A stretch of DNA of 45,723 bases. Source: Bacteroidales bacterium (lineage in GTDB: Bacteria > Bacteroidota > Bacteroidia > Bacteroidales > FEN-979). A program made the translations under genes and the position numbers. Below are positions 36,785-45,723 of this stretch, in pieces. Location of the stretch: the NCBI GenBank assembly GCA_030681475.1, contig JAUXWT010000062.1:1-45723 (forward strand), read 5' to 3'. Numbering within the stretch: the stretch's first letter is position 1; every line of letters begins with the position of its first letter. Below the pieces are notes generated by a model. It was not told the DNA's origin. It saw only the letters and a list, made by a program, of their open reading frames with translations, and ran no database searches.

Positions 36785-37876
36785 TTACCCGACAATTACG
36801 ATCTGACCGGTAATTGCAGTTGCAGAAGTCCAGGTTACGTCCCCGGCGGCATTCACGTTGATGTCAACTTCAACCGAATATCGGGTTGTTGAAATCGTTT
36901 CAAAAACCGAAACAACCACATCAGCGGTGCAACCATGTGTAGCAGCTGCAATGGTCTGAGTTGCAACACCGGTAATCGCTCCAACATACTTCTTGGTGCG
37001 ACCGGTGGTTTTGCCGTCAACATAAGTCTTTGTTGCTTTCTGGGTTGCAAGTTTTGTATCACTGTTTCCAGACAAGGTTCCGTCAGTATCAATGACTCCC
37101 GCCTTGAAATTATCGGTTTCAAGGTTGCTGATCGTATTGTTATCAGCATCGATGGATTTGTTGGTCAAGGTCTGGACGGCCGCCAACCTTACCAAATCAG
37201 AGGATTCAGTATTGTCAACCCCGTCGAAGTCGGCAGCGACAATGGCGGAACCTTTGGTAACATTGGCAATTACCATATCACCAACGCTCACTCCGGCTCC
37301 GGATGGAGTGCTCACCCCGGAAGTCGTACCGGCAACGGTCACTTTCCAGAACCATCCTTTTTGAATGGTAGTGATCCCCTGGGCTGCAATGGTCTGGCTT
37401 CCATCGAAGGTGCCTTTGTATACCATTCCGGCGGTGATTTGCCCCTGGATAGAAGCAACCTGACCGTCAACATAGGTCTTGGTGGCTTTCTGGCTGGCCA
37501 CTTTCACATCGGAATTAGCCGCCAGGTTGCCATCAATATCAAGGTATGCCAAAGGCATCTGCTTGATATCATCAACATTGGTCAAACCTACCTGAGCCTT
37601 GGTTGTGGCATGGGGGTTTGAAGTCGATGCAAGATGGGTATCAATCGTGGCATGGGTATTCGTGCCCCGGTTGAGCAGTGAATTATGGTCGATCGCAGTG
37701 GGATCAACGCATTTTACCCAGACCGTTCCATTCCAGTATTTCTCATAATTATCCGTCGTATCGAAATACTTCTGGCCTTTGATCGGGCTTGCCGGGGCCG
37801 ATGCCAAATTTTGAATTACAGCATTTTGCAATTCGTTTTTGTTGAAGTCCAACGGGACCAGTACTTTTTTTGCCAT
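36785..37876 (-). CDS. Phage tail fibre protein with two copies of a collar repeat
   Basis: The 363-residue protein has the N-terminal attachment-like domain noted in its neighbour, then a helix/turn region ([19 protein letters not shown]) typical of tail fibres. It contains two copies of a 19-residue element ([17 protein letters not shown]) at about 121-139 and 271-289, exactly 150 residues apart. This suggests duplication of a shaft module. The C-terminus is strand-rich and could bind a host surface structure. The gap to the following gene is 22 nt. Confidence 0.75.
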   Translation of the reverse strand: MAKKVLVPLDFNKNELQNAVIQNLASAPASPIKGQKYFDTTDNYEKYWNGTVWVKCVDPTAIDHNSLLNRGTNTHATIDTHLASTSNPHATTKAQVGLTNVDDIKQMPLAYLDIDGNLAANSDVKVASQKATKTYVDGQVASIQGQITAGMVYKGTFDGSQTIAAQGITTIQKGWFWKVTVAGTTSGVSTPSGAGVSVGDMVIANVTKGSAIVAADFDGVDNTESSDLVRLAAVQTLTNKSIDADNNTISNLETDNFKAGVIDTDGTLSGNSDTKLATQKATKTYVDGKTTGRTKKYVGAITGVATQTIAAATHGCTADVVVSVFETISTTRYSVEVDINVNAAGDVTWTSATAITGQIVIVG

Positions 37877-37904
37877 GGTTGTGATTTTAAGGTTTGTAAA
37901 AAGG

Positions 37905-38666
37905 TTAACTGTAAATTATTTTTCCGCTTGCCGGGGGATTCAGCCGGATCACCATCTGATCAGTTGATTCATGAGTAATTTCCGAGATCAATTCACGACC
38001 GGTGGTGTCAACAACAACCACTGTCGGGTACTTTTGAAGATTGTGCTGAATCGTAATTTCGCTCTGGTTGACAAAAGATTGAACAACTTGAGGCGCTGAG
38101 CTGCCACCACCGCCACCGGGGGTTCCTGGAGCTGCCGGATCAATGATCCGGTAGAGAAAGAAAAGCTCGATTTGCGCACTTCCGGATTGTGGGTTCTCCC
38201 CACCGGACAGGCAAACATAAACCGGGGTGTTGGTAAACAACTGTGTCGAAAAAACAGGCGTCATGCGCTGTATTTCCATCGACTGAGACATAAGAAACAG
38301 TGACGGGAAATAGCCCCAATCCTGCGTTTCAGTATCGCCATCCGTGGTTACATTCAGCATCTGGTTAGGATAGATGTTCAACCCTCCGATTGGCGGTGGT
38401 GTCGGAGTGATCCGGGCAATAAGAGAAATCAGATCAATGATCTTTCCGGATCCCGGAGCCGGGATGATCACATGAATCTCTGTCAGGCGATTACTTTCAT
38501 CTTCGGTAATTACATGCTTTCCCGCAATGACAGGCGAAGACTGGCTGTTTTGCAGACTGTTATACAGTTCAGTGAAATTTTCATTGATTTTCTTCCCGCC
38601 AACGCGGAGCTTGTCACCCCTTTTATCACCCGGGACAATCCCGAGATTTATTTCTTGTCTAGCCAT
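37905..38666 (-). CDS. Phage structural protein with '[15 protein letters not shown]' motif
   Basis: The 253-residue protein begins with [20 protein letters not shown] followed by NENFTELYN. This is a version of the motif (G-D-x-L-R-x-A-x-x-K-I-N-x-N-F-x-E-L-Y) seen near the N-terminus of many phage tail or baseplate-linked proteins. A glycine-rich linker (GGGGG at about 190-195) precedes a short strand-rich C-terminal domain ([19 protein letters not shown]). It is probably a connector or fibre. It sits 3 nt from the upstream gene's stop. Confidence 0.6.
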   Translation of the reverse strand: MARQEINLGIVPGDKRGDKLRVGGKKINENFTELYNSLQNSQSSPVIAGKHVITEDESNRLTEIHVIIPAPGSGKIIDLISLIARITPTPPPIGGLNIYPNQMLNVTTDGDTETQDWGYFPSLFLMSQSMEIQRMTPVFSTQLFTNTPVYVCLSGGENPQSGSAQIELFFLYRIIDPAAPGTPGGGGGSSAPQVVQSFVNQSEITIQHNLQKYPTVVVVDTTGRELISEITHESTDQMVIRLNPPASGKIIYS

Positions 38667-38669
38667 AGC

Positions 38670-40343
38670 TTAATATTCTATCTGGTCAAATGTTATTTCC
38701 ATGTCGTCAAAGCTGACCTCCATATTATCCCAGGTCAGCGGCTGGGGAAGAATGACAGGATTGGCTGAGCTTTCCGGTAAATGAACCGAAAAGAAGGAGT
38801 TCTGATACGAGCGTTCATACTCGATTTCGAGGTTGTACAGGTATTCTCCGTCTTTGAGAAATGGAGTTATTTTTGCCGATTTGACTACGATCTGGAACAG
38901 TTCTTTCCCGATCTGTTCATATGCCTCCAAGGATAAGAGAAGCTCCCTGAGGCAATTCTTTTCTTCGAGTGTTATCCACCCGGAATTGGCTTTGCAGATT
39001 TCCGTCTCTTTGGCGCTGAACTGTTTGGCGGGAGCATTAAAGAATGAGTATTTTTCTTCCCTGACAATGGAACCGAACAAGCGGTCATATTCCAAGTTGA
39101 GTTCGGACTTTCCTAAAAACCTGAAAGTATCATAGGCCGAAAAAGAGTTGCGATAAAAAAAGACTTTTTCATTCTCAAAAACCCGGGTATCGTTATAGAA
39201 TACCCGGCGTTCAGAAAGATAGTCGTCATTACTGTCCATTAAAAACACTTCCCATGACCGGACAACTTTGCCGGGCTGGGCATTCACCAGGTCAAGATGA
39301 TCGAAACCAACCTTGAATTCCAGCACAGTAAAGGCAGGAAAAGCCACCTGAGGGGTTGCATTGATCACCTTGTGGGAACCATCGGTAAAATTGACGATTA
39401 CGACAAGTCGATACTGAACTGATGTAAGGTTATCCTGGAAAAGGAAAAACTGTTTTTCCATCACTCCGCTGCGGGAATACTTTGCCAAAGGAAGCCAAGA
39501 AAGAAATTTCTGCTTATTTGCTACAATGGAGAAGTATTCCAGGTACTTTTCATTCAATGAAGTAAGCAATTCGTGATTAAGGCCTCCGGCCAGAGCATAT
39601 TTCCAACCGTTCGACTGCAGGCCTTTGACATTGCCGGCAATGCTTTCTGCAAACGAAACCCGGTATTTGAGAAGGTAATCCCATCCGTGAGATTTGAAAT
39701 TACCTGACAGTTCAGGGAATTCAAAACGTTGCATTTCCCAAACTTTAAACTTTGACTGGATATAATCCGATATATCAAACCTTGCACAACCGATGAAATC
39801 GGCGGGTTTGATGTCCTCCCCTATCGGATTATTAGCAGAATCGCGCACCAGGCACAGGATACCAAAGAAATCCTGGTATTGGTCATCGGTTCCGGGAGTA
39901 TTAGCCCCCTGCCCTACCCCGGTAACATTGACATTAGAGAAGATGACAGTGCTATTATTTCCGGGTTGTTTTGCCTGCAGGAGTATTTTCCGGCTGCTCA
40001 CGCCGGGAGCATCCAGCGTTACATCGAAATATTTCTGGATGTCGTAATTCTCAAGGAAACACTGATAAATACTGTTTGCAAAGTCATTGAAAGTCTGGCC
40101 GAAAGAACCCACTTCAAATAACAGGCCGTCAAAGTCGGTGAGCCCGGCAGTTTTAAATTCCTGGGTTTTCCCCGCAAATTGAAGTTTGAAGGAATGGCCA
40201 ATTGAAGTATCAACTGCTGAAACCACCAGTTCAAAGGATGCCCGGCTGCCAAGTGAGATAAGGTAACTATCCGAGCAGGCTTCGTAAATGACGGGATTCC
40301 CGGCAAACGAGATGAAGTTGGGCGATTCCGTGATATCGATCAT
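38670..40343 (-). CDS. Large phage tail/baseplate protein, function not assigned
   Basis: I set the start at the ATG at 40343 (MIDITESPNF); an upstream in-frame ATG would add 8 residues. The product of 557 residues lacks motifs I can name. Its beta-rich N-terminal part (about 1-140) resembles phage structural folds, and it ends with three short related units (WDNME, VSFDDME, ITFDQIEY). Position between the tape-measure and 543-residue genes upstream and the fibre genes downstream suggests a baseplate or distal tail component. Confidence 0.6.
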   Translation of the reverse strand: MIDITESPNFISFAGNPVIYEACSDSYLISLGSRASFELVVSAVDTSIGHSFKLQFAGKTQEFKTAGLTDFDGLLFEVGSFGQTFNDFANSIYQCFLENYDIQKYFDVTLDAPGVSSRKILLQAKQPGNNSTVIFSNVNVTGVGQGANTPGTDDQYQDFFGILCLVRDSANNPIGEDIKPADFIGCARFDISDYIQSKFKVWEMQRFEFPELSGNFKSHGWDYLLKYRVSFAESIAGNVKGLQSNGWKYALAGGLNHELLTSLNEKYLEYFSIVANKQKFLSWLPLAKYSRSGVMEKQFFLFQDNLTSVQYRLVVIVNFTDGSHKVINATPQVAFPAFTVLEFKVGFDHLDLVNAQPGKVVRSWEVFLMDSNDDYLSERRVFYNDTRVFENEKVFFYRNSFSAYDTFRFLGKSELNLEYDRLFGSIVREEKYSFFNAPAKQFSAKETEICKANSGWITLEEKNCLRELLLSLEAYEQIGKELFQIVVKSAKITPFLKDGEYLYNLEIEYERSYQNSFFSVHLPESSANPVILPQPLTWDNMEVSFDDMEITFDQIEY

Positions 40344-40386
40344 GGTGCAATAGTACCATGAGATCACAGGGAAATAAAGGACAGTA

Positions 40387-42018
40387 TCAGGGCGCCGTGA
40401 AGCACTTGAGCTGAGCGGATTTAATAGAGGCTTTGTTCAGGGTGACGGAAATTTCGCTGATCAGGTAGTTGATCCCGTTTATCCGGTATCGCTTGGTAAA
40501 ATCCAGGTTTTTCAACTCTATGAAATCCATCTGTTTTTCGATCTTCACACTCTTTCTGGTCTCCATGATCCAGTTTACCCAATCTTTCCAATAGAGATTG
40601 AATAACCCGTTGGGACCAGGATAACGCAGTGAAAAATTGCTGTTATTGGCAAAACCCCTGAGCCGAACCGGTGTTCCCCACCCACCGGCCATACCCACCC
40701 AAAACAATCGAGGTGTAATTTTCTGGTAATCTGCTCCCAGGTTTCCGCAGTTCACCGAAATGTACTTATCCGGCAATGAGGAGAAAATCGTTTCGAACTT
40801 ATTTTTCTCATCCCCCCATTTGTAAAAGAACTTATCTGTGAGCATCGGCCCGGCAGGTAGTTGTTGCCATTCAATTAAAAATGTAAAAGGATTTACCCCC
40901 AACTGCCACCAGGTGTTCGTATCCACGATATAATAGATGTCGCCAAGCCAGGTAAATGGATACGGGGGAATATCAGAAAAACGCTGGACTGCTCCCTTGA
41001 TCATTTCTGTAATCCCTTTTTCAGCGTCAAGTTGTGCCTGATATGCCATATCACCTGCATCAGGTCCCAGCAAGAAACGGAACCCGGTAATCTGTTCGGG
41101 GATCTCCTGAGTGAGCGAAAGGATATTCTTTGAAAATTCTACAATTTCCGAGCGAAGCAACACTTCTTTGTTGCCGACGATACGGATAACCCGTTGGCGT
41201 GAATCAACATGAAAGCTGCAATTGAACCACTTTTCCAATCCCGAGATGAATTCACTGACCTTTACGTTTGGCACAAGACGACAATAGTAAAGCCTTTGCA
41301 GCCCGAACAACACCTCGCTCAGGCTTACCGAATTGTATACAACCAGGCGCGAAAGTTCGATACTGGAGATAAAAAACTCATCCTGCAGCCGGTACCCGAA
41401 AATTTCGGCCAGCTTGTTCAATACGAATTTTAGGTAAAGAAAAGGGGTCAGAATGGTTCTGCATTGCCCGTCAGTAGTGTATTTTCGCAGCCAGCCATCA
41501 GGAAAAATGTAATTATAGGCCATCAATTCAGGGTTGGTGGCCGGAGGATCATAAAAGGTTGGGTTGCTGATCTCAGGCATGGAGAAATCCACTTCCGGAT
41601 AAAAATGAGTCAATGACCAGTTGAAATAATCTACTGCCTCCTGATCACTGGTAAAACTTTTCATCCCCAAGTCCACCCGGTTCAAAAAGAGGTCCTTCAC
41701 CTCGAAATTGAAATTCCCTTTGTTGATGTATAGAGTTCCTTCAAATGTCTTCTCTCCGGCTGTCTTGATCTTGATCTGGCCGGTGTACAAAACCATCCCG
41801 TTCCAGCGGATATTTCCTTCGAAAGTCTCATAGATGCTCCGGGTCGACGCGATCCGGTTCTTCCATCCCAGGATTGATACGTTTCTTGCTGTGGACGGAA
41901 CCTTGAAGGGAAAGGAATAATCGCCAACATCGTTGAAGATCGGGGATTTGAGATTCAGGGAAACCGAAAAATCATCGTTCAAGTCAAGGGATTGATCCCC
42001 AATCAGAATAGAAAGCAT
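40387..42018 (-). CDS. Phage distal tail/baseplate protein
   Basis: This 543-residue protein opens with MLSILIGDQSLDLNDDFSVSL-type strands and is followed by a GDYSFPFKVP segment that I associate with tail proteins of Bacteroidetes prophages. The central part has a helical stretch with aromatic residues (LYLKFVLNKLAEIFGYRL) typical of a tail hub or distal tail fold. It is directly downstream of the tape-measure gene (12 nt), the usual location of the distal tail protein. The role is inferred from position. Confidence 0.65.
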   Translation of the reverse strand: MLSILIGDQSLDLNDDFSVSLNLKSPIFNDVGDYSFPFKVPSTARNVSILGWKNRIASTRSIYETFEGNIRWNGMVLYTGQIKIKTAGEKTFEGTLYINKGNFNFEVKDLFLNRVDLGMKSFTSDQEAVDYFNWSLTHFYPEVDFSMPEISNPTFYDPPATNPELMAYNYIFPDGWLRKYTTDGQCRTILTPFLYLKFVLNKLAEIFGYRLQDEFFISSIELSRLVVYNSVSLSEVLFGLQRLYYCRLVPNVKVSEFISGLEKWFNCSFHVDSRQRVIRIVGNKEVLLRSEIVEFSKNILSLTQEIPEQITGFRFLLGPDAGDMAYQAQLDAEKGITEMIKGAVQRFSDIPPYPFTWLGDIYYIVDTNTWWQLGVNPFTFLIEWQQLPAGPMLTDKFFYKWGDEKNKFETIFSSLPDKYISVNCGNLGADYQKITPRLFWVGMAGGWGTPVRLRGFANNSNFSLRYPGPNGLFNLYWKDWVNWIMETRKSVKIEKQMDFIELKNLDFTKRYRINGINYLISEISVTLNKASIKSAQLKCFTAP

Positions 42019-42030
42019 AATTTTCTTCGA

Positions 42031-45000
42031 TTATTTTGATACTTCGGCTTCGATTTCATTGACCCGGTTTGTTGTTTCCCGCAAGTGTTCGTAGGAGATA
42101 AATGCAGGAATTCCCTGCTCGATCAACGTATTCAACCGGTTTATACTGGCCATAAATTCAGGATCAACCGCTGACGGTGCTCCTATCGGAGCAGGAGCCG
42201 GAGAATCCAGATACCGGCCAACGGCCCTTTGAGGAACCCTTGCAAAATTGATCGCATCAATAACATGGGGATAGTTTACCATCAGGTTCTTTGTCGTGTT
42301 GGGATCAATGACAATCTCCTGGCCTGTTTCACTGATCAGTGTTGGAGTGGAATACAATCCAGTTTGGGGAGAATTTAAAAGCGGAACATCTTTATAGAGT
42401 TTATTGTCATCCTGACCGATAACGGAATAGCGGCCTTTGGCAGCTTCAGGTACTTTCTGACTCAGGATATAACCGATCTGTATGGCGCCAAGCGCAGCGG
42501 TAATGATGCTGAGTACAATCCCAACCCCGGGTCCGGCGCCCAGCGCTGAAGCGACCGCCGTGGCAACACTGATCAGGGCGTTGAACAGTGCCACTTCTTT
42601 GTTACGCACAGCTTGGTCATGCTCCATCTTCTTGCGTTTCTTGTCCAGGTCTTTATCCATTCTGTTGACCTGGGCATCGTACTGGGCTTTTGTGATGAGT
42701 TTTGCATCAAGCTGCGCCTGCAAGTTTGATTTCTTCTTGTTGTTAGCTTCTTCATCCTGCTTTAACTGCTGGTTTTCTGCATCAGTCTGCATGGAGAAGA
42801 TGGCAGCCAGACCATCAACAGCGCCTTTTGCAAGGGAGATCGCATCATCGGCAACCCTTAAAGCAGTTTCCTTGGAAAGTTGAATCTGTTTGGCAGCAAC
42901 CTCTTCTGCCATTTGTTTTTTGATCTCGGCTGTCCTGGCTTCATCTTTGATGTTATCCTCAAGAATCTTCCTGTACTTTGCATCGACCTCAAGCTTTATT
43001 TTGACTTGTTTTTCAGCCAGGTCGATGTCCGATTTCAGGCGCAGACTTTTTAGTTGCTCCTGGTAATCGAAAAGGTTCTTGTCATCATTATCCTTGTGCT
43101 TTGCAACGACATTCGTGCCTTTCTGGGCAAATGTATCCTTGATCGCTTGTTTCTGCTGCTCGGTTGCCTTGGTGACCAACAGAGTATATTCCATTTCCTT
43201 CTGAAGCGAATCAAGGACGGCCTGCAAATACTCATCCGTTTCCTTGTCCATGGATTCCATTTTTGCATCCGCTTTTTCCTTGTCTACTTTATACTGAGCC
43301 TGGATTTCTTTTTCCGCGTATTTGCGGCGAATCTCGTCCTGCTTTTCGATGAGCTGATCTGTGAGAACTCGTCTGAGTTCTATCTCATCGGCAGAATTTC
43401 CTTTTATTTTTTCAAGGCGTTCACCCAGTTTCTCCTGCTCAATGGCCAGTTCTCTGTCCATTTCTCCTTCGGTGACAGCCGCTCTGGCTTGGGCCAGCTG
43501 TTTTTTAATGTCGAGAAGATAATCCGCCTGTTTCTTAGCTTTTGATTCAGCTTCCGCCGGGGTTCCGGTGGATGGATCCGATTTGTCGAACGACTGAATC
43601 TTTTTGTTCAGGTCCTTGATCTTGCCCTGGACCCGGATAAAATCCTCTGAACCAGCCACAGAGGCTTTCAGGGCAATCTGGTATTTTGCAAGTTTCGCTT
43701 CCAGGTTATCGAGCGATTCTCCGACGATCTTATCTCCGATGCTTTCCGCATTTAACACATCGCTCAAGGATTGTTTGGCATCCTTGAACTGCGAGATTTT
43801 ATCCTGGAGCTTTTTGATCCCTTCATCATAGGGCTTTGTTGCTTCGGTGCGGTTCTCCTGGGCATCAATTGCATTGTCAGCTACAGCCATAGCAGCGCCA
43901 CTGGGACTGGCACCGCCTTTTACCGTATTCCAAACCCTTTGCAGGATCGTCGGTTTTGCTGCTGCTTCGCCAATAGATTTCTGCTTTGCTTGCATCAAAA
44001 GCAATTCCGCTTCTGCCTGTTTGATTGTCAGGTCGATCTTTTCCTGAAGATCCTTTTTCTCCTGGACAGAAAGCAGGTTCAGGTTTCTCACAGTACCTGC
44101 TACTTTTTCGTAGGCATCTTCGAGCTTTTTATTGGCCTCGGCCAGTAAAACAGTGGTTGAAGCCTTCAATTTCTCCAGGGCAATGGCCTGGCTATTGTAC
44201 GTTTCATACGTCTTGATCCCGGCTACCAAAGCAGTAATTGCGGCGATAACAAGACCTATTGGATTAGCTGCCATGGCAGCATTCCAAAGCCACTGGGCAG
44301 TGGTCGCCAGTTTGGTGGCGATCGTGCCGTTCCCTTTCCAAATGGCTAGCAACTGCTCTTTGACGATCAGGTATTCAAGAACCACGGCATCTTTCATTTT
44401 CAGAAGGATGCCTTCCTTTAAAGTCAGATTGTTCAAAATTGCAACCTGGATTGATCTTGTCTGGGCTGCAATGTAAACCCCGATGGCGCCGGTGAGCGCG
44501 ATAAGCCCGATACGGTATTTGTCGATCCATTCGGGAAGTGCCTTGAGCCATGCCACCAGGTTCACCACTGCGCCGACCATTGATTTGAGAAACTCTATGA
44601 CTCCTGGCAACGTGATCAGCCTATAAAACTCTTTCCCGAGTTTATCCAGGGTAGCGCCAAGGGTTGTGTTCTTGTCATTGAACTGCCTTAGAATTTCATC
44701 GGTGTTCTGTAATGATTTTCCCGCCAGGAGAACTTTCTGCTGGAGCATGTCGGTATTGTTCCCCAGTTTGGCAAAGACTTCCGAGGCCCCGGCACCGGAA
44801 ATTTCCAGTTCCCGAATCAGTTTTCCTAATATTGTGGCACCCTCTCCGCCTCTCTTCGATCCTTCAACAACTTTCACGAAAGCGCCATAAAGGTCGGTAT
44901 TTACAAGCGTGGTAAAGTCTTTCAACGGAATGCCGGCCACTTTGGCGAAGTCGGAGGTGTTGTATGTCATCTTCATCAGGATCTTCGTCATTGCCGTTCC

Positions 45001-45585
45001 TCCTCTTTCGGTAGAAACTGCAAGCTCCTGGAGTGTGGCAGAAATACCCATCACTTCAGCAGAAGATAATCCAAGAGACATACCGACCCCACCAATTCTG
45101 TTTGAAAGATCGACCAGAACCGGCGCCGTGGCGAATCCGTCTGCTCCCAAAACATTGATTGCATTACCCAAACGGAGCATGTCCTCGGAAACCGCAGAAG
45201 TTTTCATGTCTGTCAGGACATTCCTGAGGGTTCCCATCTGGGTTGCGACCTCGCTTGCCCCACCTTGAATTTCAGCCCCGAGAGCGACATTGAGTTTGTC
45301 AATAGAATCGACAAACGGTAGGATATCTTTCTGAGCAATCCCAAGTTGACCAGCGACAACAGCCATTTCCCGAAGGTCGCTCCGGGAAGTCCGGGTGTCG
45401 ATCTTGCCGAGTTCCGTATTCAGTTTTTTGACTTCATCTACCGTCAGTTTGGTGGTTTTCCGGATATCGGCCAGCGAATCTTCCAGTTTCGCATTGCCTT
45501 TGATGATGCCAACCACTGCAGCGCCGAACCCTATAAGGCCCACGGTGATCATTTGAAGCACTTGTTGATACTTATTGGCTTGGTC
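42031..45585 (-). pseudogene. Phage tail tape-measure protein, N-terminus removed by IS66-type insertion
   Basis: The frame is open up to 45585, where the IS end begins. A GTG at 45561 offers a possible restart giving 1176 residues. Near the new N-terminus is the TP901-type core (NAKLEDSLADIRKTTKLT, then the VAGQLGIAQKDILP stretch). Hydrophobic segments lie at about 4-20, 350-375 and 430-450. Long coiled coil fills 500-950. The C-terminus (TPTLISETGQEIVIDP) is typical of Bacteroidetes tape-measure proteins. These proteins set tail length and are lost or inactive if the front is missing. Family members usually have 60-100 further residues before this point. Whether a shortened product is made is unknown. 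Confidence 0.85.
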
Positions 45586-45723
45586 GTATCCGCCCTACCA
45601 ACCCCACATCTTAGGTCAGCAGGGTTTTATCTATAAACTGGGGTAGTAGTTCTTTGAGTTGTGTGGCTTTAGTGTCGTTGATGTTGTTGATGACATAGGT
45701 AAGCCATTTCTGGGGATCGATCT
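45586..45723 (-). mobile_element. End of an IS66-type insertion sequence (continues past window)
   Basis: The element begins at the sequence GTATCCGCCCTACCA, which fits the GTA-type terminus of IS66-family elements and lies where the tape-measure frame is interrupted. It contains the end of a transposase gene. The 8 bp GCTTGGTC at 45578-45585 is the expected target-site duplication, to be found again at the far end. Confidence 0.7.
45611..45723 (-). CDS. IS66-type transposase, C-terminal 36 codons (continues past window)
   Basis: Read on the minus strand from the window edge, the frame gives IDPQKWLTYVINNI, then NDTKATQLKELLPQFID and KTLLT before TAA. This is the recognisable C-terminal domain of IS66-family transposases (pattern DP..WL..VL..I.D....I.ELLP). 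The catalytic core is beyond the window. It is oriented like the tape-measure gene it interrupts. Confidence 0.75.
   Translation of the reverse strand, partial: IDPQKWLTYVINNINDTKATQLKELLPQFIDKTLLT

Noticed and set aside
36935-37621. 228-codon open frame opposite the tail-fibre gene
   Set aside because: It mirrors the repetitive tail-fibre sequence and has no start signal or known domain.
36151-37876. Diversity-generating retroelement at the tail fibres
   Set aside because: No reverse transcriptase gene and no template/variable repeat pair were seen in the window.

Overview
The window is a Bacteroidota (Bacteroidetes) chromosome segment, probably from an environmental Bacteroidales-like lineage. 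The evidence is a secreted protein with a gliding-motility/type IX secretion C-terminal sorting domain, promoters of the Bacteroidetes type (TTG, about 19 bp, TAnnTTTG), the rimP-nusA-infB order, and Bacteroidetes-type integrase and phage tail proteins. No species can be named from the sequence alone.

Layout. (1) 1-5504: the end of an AT-rich defence island on the + strand. It is a type III restriction-modification operon in the order res (5' end outside the window), rhuM, mod, followed after 1 nt by a 34-codon stump of an OLD-like ATP-dependent nuclease that marks the island edge. (2) 5544-9183: a minus-strand metabolic block with a PiT phosphate transporter, its DUF47/PhoU-like partner and acetyl-CoA synthetase. 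(3) 9359-9709: a small exported protein made of four imperfect repeats. (4) 9815-14615: rimP-nusA-infB, driven by a textbook Bacteroidetes promoter and preceded by a strong hairpin. (5) 14623-18669: purA, a Fur-family regulator without zinc cysteines, and a bifunctional RelA/SpoT enzyme, all minus. (6) 18802-24204: a large T9SS-type surface protein, lepA and an outer-membrane beta-barrel protein, all plus. (7) 24263-29917: a minus-strand run of deacetylase-like protein, GNAT-like protein, upp, an ABC permease and a RecD-like helicase. (8) 30010-32301: dnaX and a CoA-binding protein. (9) 32487-32561: tRNA-Val(TAC). (10) 32562 to the window end: an integrated element with integrase, a decayed second integrase, a two-gene AT-rich cassette of unknown function, and a phage tail module running back toward the integrase. 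Its tape-measure gene is cut by an IS66-type insertion whose end lies at about 45586.

Non-coding structure is notable. Arrays of a 7-bp unit (GTGACRR and degenerate relatives) sit in intergenic spaces at 24209-24281, 31755-31824 and 32313-32378, with a weaker trace at about 9266-9293. One array is arranged as two opposed halves between convergent genes and supplies the stop codon and last five residues of the helicase.

The best candidate for an undescribed system is the overlapping gene pair 34245-35953. The genes overlap by 13 nt, are clearly more AT-rich than the tail genes, and sit in the usual cargo position between integrase and late genes, with an inverted repeat upstream. Its function is not recognisable from sequence alone. 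The repeat-bearing exported protein, the cysteine-free Fur protein and the heptamer arrays are the other points most worth following up.
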